A DNA stretch of 64,000 bases, from assembly GCA_020853975.1 (NCBI GenBank), contig JADYXW010000041.1, positions 30,541 through 94,540 of the forward strand, read 5' to 3'. The stretch is from Phycisphaerales bacterium (GTDB lineage Bacteria; Planctomycetota; Phycisphaerae; Phycisphaerales; UBA1924). Below the pieces are notes generated by a model that saw only the letters and a list, made by a program, of their open reading frames with translations, made no database searches and was not told the DNA's origin. Below are positions 36,381 through 45,777 of the stretch, piece after piece (within the stretch, counting starts at the first letter, position 1; each line of letters opens with the position of its first letter). The translations under genes and the position numbers were made by a program.

Positions 36381-37711
36381 GCACGCGACGTCGGGTGACT
36401 ATCACGGGCATGGGGTGGGTCACGCCCCTGGGCACAGACGTCTCGGGCGTCTGGGCCAGGCTGGTCCGGGGTGAGAACGCCTTCGGGCCGATCACGCGAT
36501 TCAACGCGTCCACGTTCGCGACCAACTTCGCCGCCGAGGTCCGCGGGTTCAACTTCGAAGCGCACGTGCCCGACCCGGGCAAGCACACGCACGCCGGGCT
36601 CTCGACCCGCTTCGCGCTCGCCGCAGCCCGGCAGGCGTGGTCGCAGGCCGGGCTCGATGCGCACTCGTCGCTGGACCGCAGACGCCTCGGGATGTACTTC
36701 GGCGCGGGCGAGGGCTCGCTGGATTTCTCGAACTTCACCCGATCCAACCTCGCGGGGTTCGACCTCGCGACCCGCACGCTGAATGACCAGGCCTGGGCCA
36801 CGGAGGCCCGGCAACGGCTGTCGGCCCCGGTCGAGATCGAGCAGGAGCCAAACTCGACGCTCACACACCTGGCAAGGGAGTTCGGCGTGCGCGGGCCGGC
36901 GTACAACTGCATGACCGCCTGCGCCGCCAGCACCCAGGCGGTGGGCGAGGCGTACGAGCTGATCAAGCGGGGCGACGCGGACACCATGCTGGCCGGCGGC
37001 ACGCACTCGATGATCCACCCGCTGGGGATCACGGGATTCATCCGCCTGACCGCGATGTCGACCAGCCGTGAGGACCCGGCGCGGGCCAGCCGCCCGTTTG
37101 ACAAGGACCGCGACGGCTTCGTGATGGGCGAGGGCGCGGGCGTGCTGGTGCTCGAAGAGCTCGGCCACGCCCTCGCACGCGGGGCCACACCGCTGGTGGA
37201 GGTTGCGGGCTTCGGCTCATCCGCCGACGCGTTCCGGATCACCGACATTCACCCGGATGGGAAGGGCGCCGTCGCGGCGATGCTGCAGGCCTGCCGCATG
37301 GCGGGGATCAACCCGCGCGAGCCCGGTGAGGACGGACGCCCGCAGGTGCACTACGTGTCCGCCCACGGGACCGGCACGCAGGAGAACGACCGGATCGAGA
37401 CCATCGCGGTCAAGACGCTCTTTGGCTCCCTCGCCCCCCGGGTGCCCTTCAGCAGCGTGAAGAGCATGCTGGGGCACCTTATCCAGGCGGCGGGTGCCGT
37501 GGAGCTCATGACCTGCGTGCAGGCGATCCGGACGGGCGTTCTGCCACCCACAATGAATCTGCGGAATCCGGACCCGGAGTGCGACCTGGACTATGTGCCC
37601 AACGCCGCGCGGGACTGCAAGCCGCAGGGCGGTGTCCGAGTGTGCCTGTCCAACTCCTTCGGGTTCGGAGGCCAGAACAACACGATCTGTGTGCGGGCCT
37701 TCACGGGCTGA
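36377..37711 (+). CDS. Beta-ketoacyl-ACP synthase II-like (FabF family)
   Basis: TITGMGWVTPLGTDVSGVWARL; NCMTACAASTQAVGEA; SAHGTGTQENDRIET; SSVKSMLGHLIQAAGAVE; SNSFGFGGQNNTI. Canonical Cys-His-Lys-His residues. Confidence 0.92.
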   Translation: MSTRRRVTITGMGWVTPLGTDVSGVWARLVRGENAFGPITRFNASTFATNFAAEVRGFNFEAHVPDPGKHTHAGLSTRFALAAARQAWSQAGLDAHSSLDRRRLGMYFGAGEGSLDFSNFTRSNLAGFDLATRTLNDQAWATEARQRLSAPVEIEQEPNSTLTHLAREFGVRGPAYNCMTACAASTQAVGEAYELIKRGDADTMLAGGTHSMIHPLGITGFIRLTAMSTSREDPARASRPFDKDRDGFVMGEGAGVLVLEELGHALARGATPLVEVAGFGSSADAFRITDIHPDGKGAVAAMLQACRMAGINPREPGEDGRPQVHYVSAHGTGTQENDRIETIAVKTLFGSLAPRVPFSSVKSMLGHLIQAAGAVELMTCVQAIRTGVLPPTMNLRNPDPECDLDYVPNAARDCKPQGGVRVCLSNSFGFGGQNNTICVRAFTG

Positions 37712-37789
37712 CCTCGCGTACGCACACCCCGGCCCGCGCTCGCCCTGTCGGGATGATCCGTGGGCGGGTTCATATCCTTCCCTTGGACC

Positions 37790-40528
37790 ATGAGCGAGGC
37801 CAAACTCACCCCGGCGATGCAGCAGTATCACCGCTTCAAGCAGCGGCACTCCGACTGCGTGCTGCTGTTCCGCATCGGCGACTTCTACGAAATGTTCGGC
37901 GAGGACGCGGTCAAGGTGAGCAAGGCGATCGGTCTGACCCTCACCCAGCGCACCGAGGGCGTGCCCATGGCGGGCGTGCCCTTTCATCAGCTCGACGTCT
38001 ATCTCAAGAAGCTCATCGCCGCGGGCTTTCGCGTCGCGGTGGCGGAGCAACTCGTCGAGGCGTCGCAGGCCAAGGGAGTCGTGCCCCGGGCCGTCACGCG
38101 GGTGCTCACGCCCGGCACGCTGGTGGACGACAGCCTGCTCGATCCCGACAGCGGGGGCGCCGTCGCGGCGGTCGCGTTCACGGGCGAGGGCGATGCCTCC
38201 CCCGCCGCCCTCGCGGTCGTGGAGGTGTCCACCGGCGATTTCGCCGTGCTCTCGTGCGCAGCGACCGAGATCCTCGATGAGCTGGCCCGGCGCAGGGTGC
38301 TCGAACTGCTCTACTGCGACACCGGCGCGGGAGTGCCCGCGCGGGTGGCGACGCTGCTGGCCTCGCTGCGCATCTCGGGCACGCCCCTGCCCGCCTGGCA
38401 CTTCAGGCCTGAAGAGGCCCGCCAATCGCTCGTAGATCACTTCGGCGTTTCAACGCTTCGGGGCTTCGGCCTGGCCGACGACGCGCCCGAGGTGCTTCCC
38501 GCGGGCGCGGCGCTCCGGTACGTGCTCCAGACGCAGACCTTGGACGCGCAGGACGCGCGAACCGCGCCCAAGGGTTTTTTGAGGCCGACGCTCGCGCACC
38601 TGAGGCCGCCCAGGCTCGAGGATCACGGCGCGCACTGCGTGATCGACGCCGTGAGCCTCCGTGCGCTCGAGATCGAGCGGACGGTGAGGGGTGGCGAGGG
38701 CTCGAACGGCTCTCTGCTGGGGATCTTCATCGGCCACGGGCGCTCGGGCATCACGCGGACCCCCATGGGACGTCGCCTGCTCCGCGGCTGGCTGTGCCGC
38801 CCGCTTCGCTCGAGGGACGCCATCGAAGCCCGCCAGCGTCGCGTCTCGACGCTGGTGGAGGACCGCGAGTTGGCGGACGAGCTGGGCTCCCTGCTGGGCC
38901 AGATTCAGGACGTTCCCCGCATCGCCGCGAGGCTCGCCCTCGCACGGGTCACCCCTCGCGACCTTGTCGGGTTGGCAAGGTCGCTCGCGGGCGCGGAGGA
39001 ACTCGCCGCGTGCGTCTCGGGCGCCGCCGCGCTCGACTCGCTGGCCGGCGAGTTGCAGGACGTCGCGGCACGGGCAAGCGCCGCGGCAGCGGAGGTGCTC
39101 CGTTCGTGCGTGGAGTCGCCCCCGCCCCACCTTCGCGAGGGCGGGCTGGTGCGCGACGGCGTTGACCCCGCCCTCGACGAGGCCCGGCTGCTGCAGAGGG
39201 ACGCCGGCGCGTGGCTGGCGGACTATCAGAAACGGCTCATCGAGACCCACCAGTTGCCGGGCCTCAAGGTCGGGTACAACCGCGTCTTCGGGTACTACAT
39301 CGAGTTGCCACAGGCGCAGGCGCGCCAGGCGCCCGATCTGCTGCAGCGCAAGCAGACCCTCCGGAACTCGGAGCGGTACACAACGCCGGAGCTTTCGCAG
39401 TACGAGCAGAGGGTCCTGACCGCCCAGTCCCGGGCGCTCGAGCGCGAGCGAGAGCTCTTCGCCGGCATGTGCGCTTCGCTGGCGGAGCTTCAGACCGAGA
39501 TCGCCCTGTTCGCCGGCACCGTCGCGGAACTGGACGCGGCGCTCGGGTTTGCGAATAAGGCCGCCGAGCGTGGCTGGGTCAGGCCCGAGATCGCGGACGA
39601 ACCGGTGCTGGTCATCCACGGCGGCCGGCACCCAGTGCTCGACGAACTCCTGCAGGGGACGTTTGTCGCCAATGACGTGGAGCTGGGCGCGAGTTTCGCG
39701 GCGGAATCACTCCCACCGCTGGCGCTCATCACCGGCCCCAACATGGCGGGCAAGAGCACGTTCATCCGCCAGACCGCACTCATCTCGCTCCTTGCACTCG
39801 CGGGGTCGTTCGTGCCGGCGGATCGAGCCCGGGTCGGGCTCATCGACCGCATCTTCACGCGCATCGGCGCCGATGACGCCCTCCACGCGGGCCAGTCGAC
39901 CTTCATGGTCGAGATGATCGAGACCGCCAACATCCTCAACCACGCGACGGGCCGATCCCTGGTGGTGCTCGACGAGGTCGGCAGAGGCACGAGCACGCTC
40001 GACGGGCTCTCGCTGGCGTGGGCCATCGCGGAGCATCTCGCCCACCCCGTGGGCGCGGATCACGGGCCGCGCACGCTCTTCGCCACGCATTACCACGAGC
40101 TCACCGAGCTTGAGGGCCGCTTTCCGGAGCGTGTTCGCAACCTGCATGTCGCGGTCCGCGAGTGGCCGGGCGGGGGCGAGCACGCGGAGATCGTGTTCCT
40201 GCACCGCATCCTGCCCGGGCGCACAGACCAGTCCTATGGCGTGCACGTGGCTCGCCTGGCCGGCGTACCGGCGCCGGTCGTCCGCCGCGCGAGAGAGATT
40301 CTGAAGACGCTTGCCGTGCACCACAGCGGGCAGCTCGCGGGCGGGCCAGAGGTGCCTGCGGCCTCCCGGCACGACGGCAACGGCCAGCTCCCGCTCTTCA
40401 CCGAGTACCTTCCGCACCCGGTGGTCAACCAGCTCGCGGAGTTGAAGCTCGACGCACTGACGCCGTTGCAGGCATTCGATGAACTCCGCAAGCTTCGGGC
40501 CCAGGCGGTGCAACCAGATTCGAGATAG
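37790..40528 (+). CDS. mutS: DNA mismatch repair protein MutS
   Basis: MQQYHRFKQRHSDCVLLFRIGDFYEMFGEDA; GPNMAGKSTFIRQTALI; VVLDEVGRGTSTLDGLSLAWAI; TLFATHYHELTEL. Confidence 0.97.
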   Translation: MSEAKLTPAMQQYHRFKQRHSDCVLLFRIGDFYEMFGEDAVKVSKAIGLTLTQRTEGVPMAGVPFHQLDVYLKKLIAAGFRVAVAEQLVEASQAKGVVPRAVTRVLTPGTLVDDSLLDPDSGGAVAAVAFTGEGDASPAALAVVEVSTGDFAVLSCAATEILDELARRRVLELLYCDTGAGVPARVATLLASLRISGTPLPAWHFRPEEARQSLVDHFGVSTLRGFGLADDAPEVLPAGAALRYVLQTQTLDAQDARTAPKGFLRPTLAHLRPPRLEDHGAHCVIDAVSLRALEIERTVRGGEGSNGSLLGIFIGHGRSGITRTPMGRRLLRGWLCRPLRSRDAIEARQRRVSTLVEDRELADELGSLLGQIQDVPRIAARLALARVTPRDLVGLARSLAGAEELAACVSGAAALDSLAGELQDVAARASAAAAEVLRSCVESPPPHLREGGLVRDGVDPALDEARLLQRDAGAWLADYQKRLIETHQLPGLKVGYNRVFGYYIELPQAQARQAPDLLQRKQTLRNSERYTTPELSQYEQRVLTAQSRALERERELFAGMCASLAELQTEIALFAGTVAELDAALGFANKAAERGWVRPEIADEPVLVIHGGRHPVLDELLQGTFVANDVELGASFAAESLPPLALITGPNMAGKSTFIRQTALISLLALAGSFVPADRARVGLIDRIFTRIGADDALHAGQSTFMVEMIETANILNHATGRSLVVLDEVGRGTSTLDGLSLAWAIAEHLAHPVGADHGPRTLFATHYHELTELEGRFPERVRNLHVAVREWPGGGEHAEIVFLHRILPGRTDQSYGVHVARLAGVPAPVVRRAREILKTLAVHHSGQLAGGPEVPAASRHDGNGQLPLFTEYLPHPVVNQLAELKLDALTPLQAFDELRKLRAQAVQPDSR

Positions 40529-40577
40529 ACACCCGATGTGCGGTCCCCACCGCCAGTTCAGACACGGAGACCCAGGC

Positions 40578-41162
40578 ATGATGACCCCGCAGACCCTCAA
40601 GGCTCACTTCGAAAAAGCCCTGCCCTACGACAGGTACGTGAAGTCCGGCACGCCGGCCCAGCGGGACTCGTGGACCAACTTCGAGCACCTCGCCCGCGAG
40701 CACGCAAGCCTCGACAGCCATCAGCGGGCGTCGATCATGGATTGGTGCCGAAAGATCAACATTCTCGTCATCTCCGGGCTGTGGTGCGGGGATTGCGTCG
40801 CGCAGTGCCCGCTGCTCGCCATCATCGCGGACGCGAGGCCGGAGCTGGTTGACCTGCGGTTCGTCGACCGAGACACCCACCTCGACCTCGCGGAACAGGT
40901 CCGCATCTGCGGCGGGCTGCGCGTGCCCACCGCCATCTTCATGAACGAAGATTTCGAGTTCGTCTCGCTGCTCGGAGACCGCACGCTCTCGAGGCTCCGG
41001 GTGATGGCGGCCTCATCGCTGGGCCCCAACTGCCCGCTCCCGACATCGCAGGTGCCCCCGGACGAGATCGTCGCAACGATGCACGACTGGCTCGCGGAGG
41101 TGGAGCGGGTGCACCTCACGCTCCGACTCTCCCCCAAGCTCCGCCAACGTCACAACGACTGA
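40578..41162 (+). CDS. Thioredoxin-fold family protein
   Basis: INILVISGLWCGDCVAQCPLLAIIAD...GGLRVPTAIFMNEDFE. WCGDC redox motif and cis-Pro. Confidence 0.82.
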   Translation: MMTPQTLKAHFEKALPYDRYVKSGTPAQRDSWTNFEHLAREHASLDSHQRASIMDWCRKINILVISGLWCGDCVAQCPLLAIIADARPELVDLRFVDRDTHLDLAEQVRICGGLRVPTAIFMNEDFEFVSLLGDRTLSRLRVMAASSLGPNCPLPTSQVPPDEIVATMHDWLAEVERVHLTLRLSPKLRQRHND

Positions 41163-41173
41163 CCCCGCAGCGT

Positions 41174-43645
41174 TCAGCGCCGGCCCGCGTCGAGCAGCGC
41201 CGCGCGGTGCACGAGCTGAAAGGTCCCCCGCGACCAGCCTCGGTATTGGGGCTGGAAGCCGAAGACATGCACCCGGCCCTTGCCGTAGGGCACGCGGACC
41301 CAGGCTGCCTGCCCGGCAATGACCTCGGGCTTCGCAATCCATCCGGATTGGAGCAGACGGCTCGGGGCGTAGCGGAGCAGAACCTGGGGCTTCTCCGCCG
41401 GAGCGGGCTGGGGGATTCCCGCGGCCTTGCGCTCGTCCGAAGTCATCTCCCGGTAGGCGGCCCCCTTGGAGAAGAACAGGGAGACGGACGGAGGCAGGCC
41501 CGCCGTCAGGTCGCCGCTCTCGGGTGTCGCCCTGAGAACGCTCCCCGGACAGGAAAAGTCCTTGCCCGCGACCGTCACGTCGACGAGCGGAGACCGGAAC
41601 AGGTCGATCGCCCACCGGCTCGCGGAACCGAGGGTGATGAGCGTGCCGCCCTCGCGCACGAACTCCTCGATCGCGATCGCGCCCTCGGGAGCCAGGCCGC
41701 CCGTGAGCGCGAGCGGCGCACTCCCGGCCCGGCGGCCCTCGTCGAGCGTCCCGGGTCCGATGCTCGGAACGATCAGCACGTCAATGAACGAGCGCAGATC
41801 ACCTGCCCGGACCATCTCGTTGCGCACTCGGACATACGGAATCTGGTCCGTGTCGAGCACGTAGCGCATCCAGCCCTCGTCCATGCTCCCCGACCAGGGA
41901 GCGTACAGCCCGATGCGGGGAAGGCCGTTTGCCTTGCCGCCGGCGACGGGGACGAGCAGGCCCGCCTCGTCGCCCGCTGCTCGGATCGAGTACGACCCTC
42001 CCGCGGCCAGGGCCTTGGCGAGCCGAGTCCATGCGTCACTGTGCAGCGTGGAGATCACGCCACCCGACGCCCGCGGGTCGCCCTTGAAGGCGCCGGTCGC
42101 ATCCTCTGCGGTTTGGACGGCACGCCCCGCCGCGGGCGGGTCGCCCACAACTTCCACCCGCCTCACACCCATCAATAGAGGCAGCGTCCACCCGGCGACG
42201 TCGTATGGCGGCTGGTCGCCCGGATAGCGCTGCACGTCGAAGAGGTCGCGCACGTACAGCCCGTAGGGCTGGTCGGCTCTGAGGAGGAGCGAGCCCGCGG
42301 GGTACTCCCTGCCATCGGCCTGTGTCGCGCTCTCCAGCACGCTCATCTCCACACCCGACTGCAGCAGCACGTCGGCGAGGATCGCGACCGCCACCGGGTC
42401 GCGGTTGTCGCTCGGGATGATCCACGCCCGGGACGGGCCGGCAGCGCCGGCCTCCACGGCCCTCGTGGCGGCGGACCGTGTGCCGTCCAGCCACACCCCG
42501 GGCTCCCGGGAGAGTGTGCCGAGCAGAGACTCGCCGAACGCCATCTCGTAGTCGATGATGTCCCGGATGCGCCACCAGCCCCCGGGCCAGGGCCTGAGAA
42601 ACTGGTTTGACGGGACATCGCCCCCGAGCCCGTTGGGGCCCTTCAGACGGCCCGGCTCGAAGTAGATGGGTGAGGCGATGTTGACCGACGCCGCTTCCGT
42701 GAGCAGGCCGACGATGTTGTGCCGCACGGGGACGTTGCGGTTCCCGCCGTTCCACCACATGTCGTAGGTCACGCCCGAGGCGACCCCGGTGAACCCCGCC
42801 GCGGTCATGTCGAGCACGGCTCTGGTGCCGATGAGATTGATGCCCCCGATGATGACCGGATCCAGGTTTGGGTTCAGCGGGTCACGGAAGGGCGGCACGA
42901 ACAGCCGCTCTCTCTCCGTGCCCTGCTGGTGGACGTCCCAGTAGACAGTCGGGAACCACTCCTTGTACAGGAGCCGGGTGACGATCCGCGTTTCCGCCTG
43001 AGTCAGAGCGAACCAATCGCGGTTGTTGTCGTGCCCCGCGTAGAGCTGGTAGAGGCGGGGCAGGTCGGAGTCTTCGAGTGGGGTGCCCACGTGCGTGCGG
43101 TACCAGTTCACGACCAGGTCCAGCCCATCGGGGTTCGCGCAGGGGATCATGACCACCACCATCCGCTCCCGGGCGCTCCGCCAGGGCTCCTCGTCGCTCG
43201 TGGCGAGCGTGTGCGCGAGCTCCATCCCGAACTGAGGGGCGGCGGTCTCGGTGGAGTGCATCGCGCACGCGACGAACAGGATGACCTTGCCGTTCGCTAC
43301 GGCGTCGTCCAGTTCCGCCGGCGTGCGTCCTCGCGGGTCGGCGAGCACCCTGGCCCGCCCCTTGATTCGGGGCAGATCGCCAAGGTTGGCCTCGCTGGAG
43401 ATGATGGAGATGAGGAAGTCCCGTCCCTCGGTCGTTGTACCCACGGCTTCCGTGCGGACGCGAGCAGACTCCGAGTCGAGCTTCCGGTAGTACCCCCCTA
43501 CCTCGGCCCAGTCGGCGAGCGTGAAGTCCGCCCCCAGGGGCCGCCCAAGGTGCGCAGCCGGCTCTGTGACCTGTGCCGCGGCCGGCTGAGCGGGGACGGA
43601 CAGAGCGCCGAGCACGCACGCCGTGAGCCACACGAGGGTTCTCAT
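41174..43645 (-). CDS. Secreted M14-family zinc carboxypeptidase-like metallopeptidase
   Basis: Signal-like MRTLVWLTACVLGALSVPAQPAAAQ; YYRKLDSESARVRTEAVGTTTEGRDFLISII; CAMHSTETAA (HxxE); VYWDVHQQG. Confidence 0.88.
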   Translation of the reverse strand: MRTLVWLTACVLGALSVPAQPAAAQVTEPAAHLGRPLGADFTLADWAEVGGYYRKLDSESARVRTEAVGTTTEGRDFLISIISSEANLGDLPRIKGRARVLADPRGRTPAELDDAVANGKVILFVACAMHSTETAAPQFGMELAHTLATSDEEPWRSARERMVVVMIPCANPDGLDLVVNWYRTHVGTPLEDSDLPRLYQLYAGHDNNRDWFALTQAETRIVTRLLYKEWFPTVYWDVHQQGTERERLFVPPFRDPLNPNLDPVIIGGINLIGTRAVLDMTAAGFTGVASGVTYDMWWNGGNRNVPVRHNIVGLLTEAASVNIASPIYFEPGRLKGPNGLGGDVPSNQFLRPWPGGWWRIRDIIDYEMAFGESLLGTLSREPGVWLDGTRSAATRAVEAGAAGPSRAWIIPSDNRDPVAVAILADVLLQSGVEMSVLESATQADGREYPAGSLLLRADQPYGLYVRDLFDVQRYPGDQPPYDVAGWTLPLLMGVRRVEVVGDPPAAGRAVQTAEDATGAFKGDPRASGGVISTLHSDAWTRLAKALAAGGSYSIRAAGDEAGLLVPVAGGKANGLPRIGLYAPWSGSMDEGWMRYVLDTDQIPYVRVRNEMVRAGDLRSFIDVLIVPSIGPGTLDEGRRAGSAPLALTGGLAPEGAIAIEEFVREGGTLITLGSASRWAIDLFRSPLVDVTVAGKDFSCPGSVLRATPESGDLTAGLPPSVSLFFSKGAAYREMTSDERKAAGIPQPAPAEKPQVLLRYAPSRLLQSGWIAKPEVIAGQAAWVRVPYGKGRVHVFGFQPQYRGWSRGTFQLVHRAALLDAGRR

Positions 43646-43780
43646 CCGAGCTTCTCCTGGGACCAGGCCGATGGGAAATCGGGGTGATAATACCGAAATG
43701 GCCCGCCGCCGGGCCGCTCGCAGAGCCCGGGCGGGCAGGTCCCGCTGGGCGCCCGCCCTCGGGCGCGGTACGCTACGGGC

Positions 43781-44377
43781 ATGACGCGCCTGGACTCCCC
43801 CAACAAGGACGGCTGCTGCACCACTCTCGAGGGCCACAGGTACCCCACGCTTGATAGCCTGGTCCAGTACCTGGATTCGCTGTCTTCGCGTGCCTCGCTG
43901 GCAAAGCTCACGGAGCTTCTCCGCGGTGCCAACGTGGGCCGGGAAGACATTGCCCCCTCCTGCGTCTTTGGCGCAAAGGGGTACAGGCGCAACACGATCA
44001 AGCGGACAGAGTGGTACGAGCTGCTGGCGCTCTGCTGGCGCTCGGGCGACCGCACGCCCATCCACGACCATCAGGGCGTGTCGTGCGCGTTCAAGGTCGT
44101 CGAGGGCACGGGGACGGAGATCCGTTTCGCGCCGACACCCAGCGGGCTCATCTGCCCTGTGCAGACGCTGCCTATGGCCCCGGGGTATATCTGTGCCGCG
44201 GACGACGCGGACATCCACGAGGTCGCCAACATGCAGGCGCCCGGGACGGACCTGATCACGCTGCACATCTACTCGCCGCCCATCAAGAGCATGAACGTGT
44301 ACGAGTTCACCGCGCCCGTGCCTGAGAACTGCAACTCGGTGTACGGCGGGGGTGCCCGCGCCGAACTCCCGTGCTGA
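43781..44377 (+). CDS. Cysteine dioxygenase family protein
   Basis: WYELLALCWRSGDRTPIHDHQGVSCAFKVVEGTGTEIRF...DDADIHEVANMQAPGTDLITLHIYSPP cupin motifs. Confidence 0.88.
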   Translation: MTRLDSPNKDGCCTTLEGHRYPTLDSLVQYLDSLSSRASLAKLTELLRGANVGREDIAPSCVFGAKGYRRNTIKRTEWYELLALCWRSGDRTPIHDHQGVSCAFKVVEGTGTEIRFAPTPSGLICPVQTLPMAPGYICAADDADIHEVANMQAPGTDLITLHIYSPPIKSMNVYEFTAPVPENCNSVYGGGARAELPC

Positions 44378-44389
44378 CCGAGCAGATCG

Positions 44390-44629
44390 TTATCTCGATC
44401 CCTTTGAGTTGACCGCGCCCCGGACCGAGGGCCTCTGGATCTCCGGAGGTGGCGCGGTGCTGGCCCCGCCCGCCTGCATGGCCTCGGTCACACGATCGCC
44501 CTGCACGTTGGCGGCCCGCTGCTCGTCGGACTCACCCTTGCCCTTGAAGAAGATGAGGTAGGCCGCGCCAGCCAGGGCGATGCCGGCCACGGAGAGCAGG
44601 ATGGCGTTCTTTTTGGCCTTGGCGTCCAT
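44390..44629 (-). CDS. Small single-TM hypothetical protein
   Basis: MDAKAKKNAILLSVAGIALAGAAYLIFFKGKGESDEQRAANVQGDRVTEAMQ. Starts directly adjacent to the stop of the pseudopilin gene. Confidence 0.6.
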   Translation of the reverse strand: MDAKAKKNAILLSVAGIALAGAAYLIFFKGKGESDEQRAANVQGDRVTEAMQAGGASTAPPPEIQRPSVRGAVNSKGSR

Positions 44630-45640
44630 TCAGGGCACGTCCCTTCCGCGAATCCCGTTGCGGGTCGCGAGAAAATACGCGGGCTTGGAGGGTGTGATGT
44701 CGAACTGGTACAGCGATGTTGCGGCGGTCTGCCCCCCGGGAATGTCGAAGAAGTAGCGAAGCTCCGTCTCCCCCGGGTTCCACAGGCCCGCGGGCTGGGG
44801 GAGCATCCCGTCGGTCGGGCTGGGGCCCGTGTCGGTCGAGGTAAAGGCAATCACGTCGGACATGATGACCGTCTTGCCGCTGCCATCAACCATCGCCACC
44901 TGCGGGCGGGAGCGGGGCGTGTTCCATTGCGCGATGCGGCCGTTGCGGTCACGGGTCTGGAAGTCCGCGCGTTCGAAGAGGATGACCTTCTTCTGGGCCA
45001 CCACTACATCGCTCACCCGGTTCCTCGCGACCATGAAGCCGTTGGATGCGTTGCCGACGAGCCGATTGGGGGAGGTTCCCGAGAACCGGTCCCACTTCTG
45101 GTAGCAAGCCCAGGAGTACCAGTACGACACGGGGAGAATCCACGTCATGTCGTTCTGCATGTTGGCGCCGCCCGAGTCCGCCTGCTGGGCCCACAGCGAA
45201 CGAATGCCGACGTCGCCCGGGGCGAAGCCGGTGCGGATGCGGCTCTGGATGTCCTGGTCACCGAACATCATGTGCGAGAGCCAGTGATAGGCGAAGGTCT
45301 CGTTGCTCTGCACGCTCTGGGTGCCGGTGCCATAGTCCCAGCCGATGCCGCCGTAGGCCCAGCCGCGGCTCTGGCAGTAGGCCTGAGGCACCTTGACCCA
45401 GGCGCGATCGTCAAGCCCCGTCGTCACGTCGTTGACCGTGTCGAACGGGTTCATCAGGACTTCCTTGTTGTCGGTCGCGTAGTAGTTGTTGAGCAGCACG
45501 TTCTGGTGCAGGTTGTTGAGGCTCATGGTGCGCTGTGCCGCCATGCGCGCCTTGCCGATGGCCGGCAACAGCACTCCGATCAGGAGCGCGATGATCGCAA
45601 TAACGACCAGAAGCTCGATCAGCGTGAATGCCCTGCGCAT
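44630..45640 (-). CDS. Prepilin-type N-terminal cleavage/methylation domain protein
   Basis: [47 protein letters not shown]. Confidence 0.9.
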   Translation of the reverse strand: MRRAFTLIELLVVIAIIALLIGVLLPAIGKARMAAQRTMSLNNLHQNVLLNNYYATDNKEVLMNPFDTVNDVTTGLDDRAWVKVPQAYCQSRGWAYGGIGWDYGTGTQSVQSNETFAYHWLSHMMFGDQDIQSRIRTGFAPGDVGIRSLWAQQADSGGANMQNDMTWILPVSYWYSWACYQKWDRFSGTSPNRLVGNASNGFMVARNRVSDVVVAQKKVILFERADFQTRDRNGRIAQWNTPRSRPQVAMVDGSGKTVIMSDVIAFTSTDTGPSPTDGMLPQPAGLWNPGETELRYFFDIPGGQTAATSLYQFDITPSKPAYFLATRNGIRGRDVP

Positions 45641-45777
45641 GTTTCACCTCTTCCGCATCTTGGGTCGCGAATGGACCCGGCCGGGAGACCAGAATAGCCC
45701 CCCGTGATTGTACTGAACCCGCCCGGGGAACGCCAGCCTATCGGCAACGGGGGCTCTGCCAGGTCAATCCTGGCCCA

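Noticed and set aside
45758-45774. GCCAGG-TCAAT-CCTGGC hairpin just after the dinG-like gene
   Set aside because: Short 6-bp stem with no T-tract on the relevant strand. Too weak to call as a terminator.
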